Shown: piece by piece, positions 60,996 to 64,000 of the stretch
How the letters are laid out: every line of letters starts with the position of its first letter
Numbering within the stretch: the first letter of the stretch is position 1
Source of the DNA: Amycolatopsis sp. NBRC 101858
GTDB lineage: Bacteria; Actinomycetota; Actinomycetes; Mycobacteriales; Pseudonocardiaceae
Assembly (NCBI RefSeq): GCF_030269325.1
Contig: NZ_BSTD01000009.1
Location: 332,989-396,988 of the forward strand
Direction of reading: 5' to 3'
DNA: 64,000 bases
Translations under genes and position numbers: made by a program
The notes under the pieces: model-generated
The model's input: the letters and a program-made list of their open reading frames with translations, nothing else
What the model was told of the DNA's origin: nothing
Databases searched by the model: none

Positions 60996-62012
60996 TCAGT
61001 GGGTGCGGGTGGTGATCAGGCGGGCCAGGGACGCCAGTTCCGCGGCCGGGCGGGGGACCGGGTTCACCGCGGCCAGCTCGCGCAGCCCCTTCGCCACCAG
61101 CGCCGCCGCTTGGGCCTGGCTCCACTGGCGGCCGCCGGCCTCGTCGACGAGCGTGGCCGCGAGGGCCAGCTCGACGGCGTCGAGCGGGTCGGTCCCCGAG
61201 TACAGCGTCCCCAGCTCCGCGCCCGCCTCGGTGCCGGACGACAGCGCCGTCACCACCGGGAGCGACTTCTTGCGGTTCTGCAGGTCCGAGTACACCGGCT
61301 TGCCCGTCTCGGCGGGGTCGCCCCAGATCCCGAGCAGGTCGTCGACGTGCTGGAACGCCAGCCCGATCGCCCGGCCGAACGCGCCGAACCGCGGCACCGC
61401 CTCGGGCCGGCCGGCGAGCAGCGCGCCCAGCTCGCAGGACGCGCCGATCAGGGCCGCCGTCTTGCCGCCGGCCATCCGGATGCACTCCGCCTGCGTGACG
61501 TCGTCGCGCTGCTCGAAGTCGACGTCGGCGGCCTGGCCTTCCAGCAGTTCGAGCACGCCCTGGGACAGCAGCTTCGCGCCGTCGGGTGCCAGCTGTTCGA
61601 ACGCCACGCTCAGCAGCGCGTCCCCGGCGAGCACCGCGGGCCCGGTGCCGAAGACCGTCCACGCCGTCGGCCGGTGCCGCCGGGTGGTGTCGCCGTCCAT
61701 GACGTCGTCGTGCAGCAGCGAGAAGTTGTGCACGAGCTCGACCGCGACGGCGCCGGGCACGGCGTTCGCGGGGTCGCCGCCCGCGGCTTCCGCGCACAGC
61801 AGCACGAGCGCCGGCCGCAACGCCTTGCCGCCGTCCGCGGACGACGGTGCGCCGTCGGCGTCTTCCCAGCCGAAGTGGTAGCCGGCGATCCGCCGCATCG
61901 CCTCGGGCAGCCGCTCGGCCGCGGTGCGCAGTGCCGGGTCGACGAGCCCCTTGCTCCACGCGAGGACGTCGGCGAGGGGACGGGCGGCGGTCCGGGAGTC
62001 CATGGTCGTCAT
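60996..62012 (-). CDS. Polyprenyl diphosphate synthase, probable encapsulin cargo
   Basis: A 338-residue trans-isoprenyl diphosphate synthase (GGPP-synthase-like) that condenses isopentenyl diphosphate with an allylic diphosphate. First aspartate-rich motif HDDVMDGD, second motif VDDLLGIWGD. It is the last gene of a family 2B encapsulin operon, the position of the known polyprenyl-transferase cargo. The start ATG 62012 overlaps the shell stop (ATGA). Only about 9 residues (MTTMDSRTA) precede the catalytic fold, so unlike described family 2 cargo it lacks a long disordered N-terminal loading region. Extending the frame to 62348 only reads the shell gene out of frame. Confidence 0.9.
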   Translation of the reverse strand: MTTMDSRTAARPLADVLAWSKGLVDPALRTAAERLPEAMRRIAGYHFGWEDADGAPSSADGGKALRPALVLLCAEAAGGDPANAVPGAVAVELVHNFSLLHDDVMDGDTTRRHRPTAWTVFGTGPAVLAGDALLSVAFEQLAPDGAKLLSQGVLELLEGQAADVDFEQRDDVTQAECIRMAGGKTAALIGASCELGALLAGRPEAVPRFGAFGRAIGLAFQHVDDLLGIWGDPAETGKPVYSDLQNRKKSLPVVTALSSGTEAGAELGTLYSGTDPLDAVELALAATLVDEAGGRQWSQAQAAALVAKGLRELAAVNPVPRPAAELASLARLITTRTH

Positions 62013-63388
62013 GAGCGGCCGATCTCGACGTCGTCGAGCACACCGAGCGCGTCCGGGACGAGCACGGCGGCGGAGTGGTAGGCACTGACCAGGTACGAGG
62101 TCACCGCGCGGTCGCTGATGCCCATGAACCGGACGTTGAGCCCGGGCTGGTACTCGTCGGGCAGTGACTTCGGGCGGAGGCCGATGACGCCGGCGTCGTC
62201 CTCGCCGGTGCGCATGGCCAGGATCGACGTCGTACCCGTCTCGGTGACGGGGATCTTGTCGCACGGCAGGATCGGGACCCCGCGCCAGGTTTGGACGCGT
62301 TTGCCGTCGAGGACGGCGGTGTCGGGGTAGAGGCGGGCTCGGGTGCATTCGCGGCCGAACGCGGCGATGGCGCGGGGGTGGGCGAGGAAGAACTTCGTTT
62401 TGCGGCGCCGGCAGAGCAGGTCGTCGAGGTCGAGGGGGGTGGGTGGTCCGGTGCGGGTGGTGAGGCGGTGTTTGAGGTCGACGTTGTGCAGGAGCCCGAA
62501 GTCGGTGTTGTTGACGAGTTCGTGTTCTTGCCGTTCCCGCAACGCTTCCACGGTCAGCCGCAGCTGTTGTTCCAGCTGGTTCATGGGGTTGTTGTAGAGG
62601 TCGGTGACGCGGTTGTGCACGCGCAGCACGGTTTGCGCGACGGCGAGGTCGTACTCACGGGGTGAAGGGTCGTAGTCGACGTAGGTGCCGGAGAGCATCG
62701 GCTCGCCGTCGTGGCCGGCCGCCAGGTCGATGCTCGCCTCACCGGCCTTGTTCTGCGGCTTCCGCGGCCGCCCGATCGCTTCGGCGACGTGGGTCCGCAG
62801 CGACTCCGACCGGCCGTTGAGCCGCGCGTACGCCGACGCGGGCAACACCAGCGCGATGACGCGGGTGGCGGCGCGGGCGGTGAACGACCACGTCGCGTCC
62901 TCGCGGGCGAGGAGTTCGGCACCGAGGTGGTCCCCGTCGGTGGCGGTGGCGAGGGTGACGTCGTCGCCGTATTCGCCGCGGCCGTGCTGGGTGACTTTGC
63001 CGTGGGCGATGAGGATCAGCGTGTCGAGCGGTGTGCCCGCGTCGATGATCGTCGAGCCGGGTTCGTATTCGCGTTGTTCGAAGGCTTCGGCGAGCGCACC
63101 CAATGCCGTCTCGTCGTTGAAGCCGCGGAGAAGTTCGAGTTCGGTGAGTTCGGCGGGGACGACTTGGATGCGGGCGCCGGTGTTGTAGAAGCTGACTTTG
63201 CCGTCGCCGATGGTGTAGGTGAGGCGGCGGTTGACGCGGTAGCTGCCGGCGGGGACGTCGACCCAGGGGAGCTGGGACAGCAGCCAGCGGGTGGTGATGC
63301 CGCGCATCTGCGGCAGGGTCTTGGTCGTCGTGGTCAGCGTCCGCGCGGCCTTGACGCCCAGCGACAACTGTTCTTCGGTGACGGTCAC
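62009..63388 (-). CDS. Family 2B encapsulin shell protein with cyclic-nucleotide-binding insertion
   Basis: A 459-residue HK97-fold nanocompartment shell protein. An N-terminal arm and fold segment (residues 1-95, FKAART-like ARTLTTTTKTLPQ) is followed by a CRP-like cyclic-nucleotide-binding domain at about 95-205 (GTPLDTLILIAHG, then DGDHLGAELLARED-x-SFTARA), a linker, the long spine helix near 245-290 (YDLAVAQTVLRVHNRV) and the A-domain to the end (GVPILPCDKIPVTET, QPGLNVRFMGISDRA). GTG 63388 overlaps the stop of the micro-ORF (GTGA). It assembles into a protein cage whose pores or stability may respond to a nucleotide ligand. Confidence 0.93.
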   Translation of the reverse strand: MTVTEEQLSLGVKAARTLTTTTKTLPQMRGITTRWLLSQLPWVDVPAGSYRVNRRLTYTIGDGKVSFYNTGARIQVVPAELTELELLRGFNDETALGALAEAFEQREYEPGSTIIDAGTPLDTLILIAHGKVTQHGRGEYGDDVTLATATDGDHLGAELLAREDATWSFTARAATRVIALVLPASAYARLNGRSESLRTHVAEAIGRPRKPQNKAGEASIDLAAGHDGEPMLSGTYVDYDPSPREYDLAVAQTVLRVHNRVTDLYNNPMNQLEQQLRLTVEALRERQEHELVNNTDFGLLHNVDLKHRLTTRTGPPTPLDLDDLLCRRRKTKFFLAHPRAIAAFGRECTRARLYPDTAVLDGKRVQTWRGVPILPCDKIPVTETGTTSILAMRTGEDDAGVIGLRPKSLPDEYQPGLNVRFMGISDRAVTSYLVSAYHSAAVLVPDALGVLDDVEIGRS

Positions 63389-63558
63389 GGGTTCACCCGC
63401 CGATCGGGTTCGGGAGCTTCGGGAAGACCGGGCCGGGGCACGACGCGGGCCGCGGCGGTGCCGAGCCCGGTCGGCCCGAAGGCCGACGGCGGCAGGCCGG
63501 GCCCGGGGCGCGGCGGTTCGGCGTCGGGTTTGCGGGGCGGGGTCGCGGGTTCCGGCAT
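63385..63558 (-). CDS. 57-residue Pro-rich micro-protein with cargo-loading-like motif
   Basis: This ORF is too short for routine calling but is fixed by overlaps at both ends: its ATG (63558-63556) shares a base with the stop of shell 2 (TGATG) and its TGA (63387-63385) overlaps the GTG of shell 1. The product is about 30% Pro with Gly, Arg and Ala, clearly disordered, and contains FGPTGLGTAAARVVPRPGLP at residues 27-46. This strongly recalls the conserved patch in the disordered N-terminal region of family 2 encapsulin cargo enzymes such as 2-methylisoborneol synthase (GPTG-x-GTAA). Likely a free-standing cargo-loading or shell-binding peptide; function inferred. Confidence 0.75.
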   Translation of the reverse strand: MPEPATPPRKPDAEPPRPGPGLPPSAFGPTGLGTAAARVVPRPGLPEAPEPDRRVNP

Positions 63559-64000
63559 CACGCCTCCCGGCCGAGTTCGGCGCTTTCCAGCACAGCCAAC
63601 GCGTCGGGCACCAGCACCGCGGCCGAGTAGTACGCCGACACCAGATACGACATGATCGCCTGCTCCGACACCCCCATGAACCGCACGTTCAACCCCGGCT
63701 GGTACTCATCCGGCAACCCGGTCTGGTGCAACCCGACCACGCCCTGGGCCTGCTCCCCGGTCCGCATCAGCAGGATCGAGCTGGTCCGGGTCTCGGTGAC
63801 CGGGATCTTGTTGCACGGCAGGATCGGCACCCCCCGCCACGCCGGCACGTGATGCCCGCCCATGTCCACCGCATCCGGGTAGACCCCGGCCTTGGTGCAC
63901 TCCCGCCCGAACGCCGCGATCGTCTTCGGATGCGCCAGGAACACGCCCGGGTCCTTCCAGACCAGGGCCAGCAGCTCATCCAGGTCGTCGGGGGTGGGTG
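63558..64000 (-). CDS. Second family 2B encapsulin shell protein, partial
   Basis: The C-terminal 147 residues of a second shell protein; the gene runs off the right window edge (in frame to 63998). It aligns throughout with the C-terminal third of shell 1: PDDLDELLALVW and FLAHPKTIAAFGRECTKAGVYPD, then WRGVPILPCNKIPVTET, GLPDEYQPGLNVRFMGVSEQA and YLVSAYYSAAVLVPDAL. Two different shell genes in one operon imply a mixed-subunit cage. Its stop overlaps the micro-ORF start by one base. Confidence 0.92.
   Translation of the reverse strand, partial: PTPDDLDELLALVWKDPGVFLAHPKTIAAFGRECTKAGVYPDAVDMGGHHVPAWRGVPILPCNKIPVTETRTSSILLMRTGEQAQGVVGLHQTGLPDEYQPGLNVRFMGVSEQAIMSYLVSAYYSAAVLVPDALAVLESAELGREA

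Noticed and set aside
60996..62348. Polyprenyl synthase frame extended by 112 codons at its N terminus
   Set aside because: The extension is Arg/His/Pro-rich and reads the shell gene in another frame. The ATGA overlap at 62012 is the natural start, so the extension cannot be used as the missing cargo-loading domain.

Overview
The window is about 70% GC or higher, is densely coded on both strands, uses many GTG and TTG starts with 1-4 base start/stop overlaps, and carries secreted lipoproteins and glycosidases. Together with an iniBAC-type island, a UvrD-like tail on DinB and family 2B encapsulin genes, this points to a chromosomal segment of an actinomycete of the Pseudonocardiaceae type, most likely Amycolatopsis or a close relative. 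The genus is an inference from gene content. No ribosomal RNA, CRISPR array, intact IS or integrated phage was seen. One tRNA gene, tRNA-Ala(GGC), lies at 5341-5413.

Layout. 0-4.6 kb: a three-gene membrane operon led by a secreted von Willebrand A protein. 4.6-8.6 kb: a poorly explained gap, tRNA-Ala, a secreted ricin-lectin/beta-helix protein, an HdeD-like membrane protein. 8.6-14.1 kb: RNase Z, then a signalling pair (receiver fused to a thioredoxin-reductase-like flavoprotein, and a cyclic-nucleotide-domain histidine kinase) coupled to a carboxylesterase. 14.2-18.5 kb: a TelA-type stress cassette (binding protein, TelA, binding-protein/VWA lipoprotein, small XpaC-like membrane protein). 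18.6-25.8 kb: an LmeA-like protein, a small membrane protein, an ornithine-cyclodeaminase-like enzyme, a pentapeptide-repeat protein, a molybdopterin oxidoreductase with its ferredoxin-reductase-like partner, and a large secreted beta-helix protein with two Fn3 domains. 25.8-33.8 kb: an island matching mycobacterial iniR/iniB/iniA/iniC, with an Hsp70-like gene coupled to iniR. 33.8-42.4 kb: RidA/HxlR, an acyl-CoA ligase with a TetR regulator, a VOC/WYL pair, an IS481 relic, an F420/PPOX enzyme, a secreted GH8 enzyme behind a palindromic box, a NADAR protein and a Gfo/Idh/MocA oxidoreductase. 42.5-46.8 kb: an amino-acid ABC transporter operon ending in an unusual aminotransferase-YheO regulator fusion. 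46.8-53.9 kb: an orphan EACC1-like protein, a DHFR-like protein, a TAP-type secreted peptidase, an ABC-2 exporter operon with its own small regulator and twin operators, and DinB. 53.9-59.4 kb: a GH88/GH105 gene and a GntR-regulated sugar ABC operon. 59.7-60.9 kb: a CapA-like lipoprotein. 61.0-64.0 kb: an encapsulin operon running off the right edge.

The most striking system is the encapsulin operon, read right to left: shell protein 2 (cut by the window edge), a 57-residue Pro-rich micro-ORF, shell protein 1 with a cyclic-nucleotide-binding insertion, and a polyprenyl diphosphate synthase. All three junctions inside the window are stop/start overlaps. The micro-ORF carries a GPTGLGTAAARV segment that looks like the disordered cargo-loading region of family 2 encapsulin cargo enzymes, whereas the polyprenyl synthase itself has almost no N-terminal extension. 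This suggests a split, free-standing cargo-loading or adaptor peptide. Other notable items are the PLP-enzyme/YheO fusion with two operator-like dyads exactly 20 bp apart, the iniRBAC-Hsp70 island with a variant IniA P-loop, the receiver/TrxR fusion lacking the CxxC pair, a perfect SOS box with no gene behind it, and a family of about 20-bp intergenic repeats at two distant sites.
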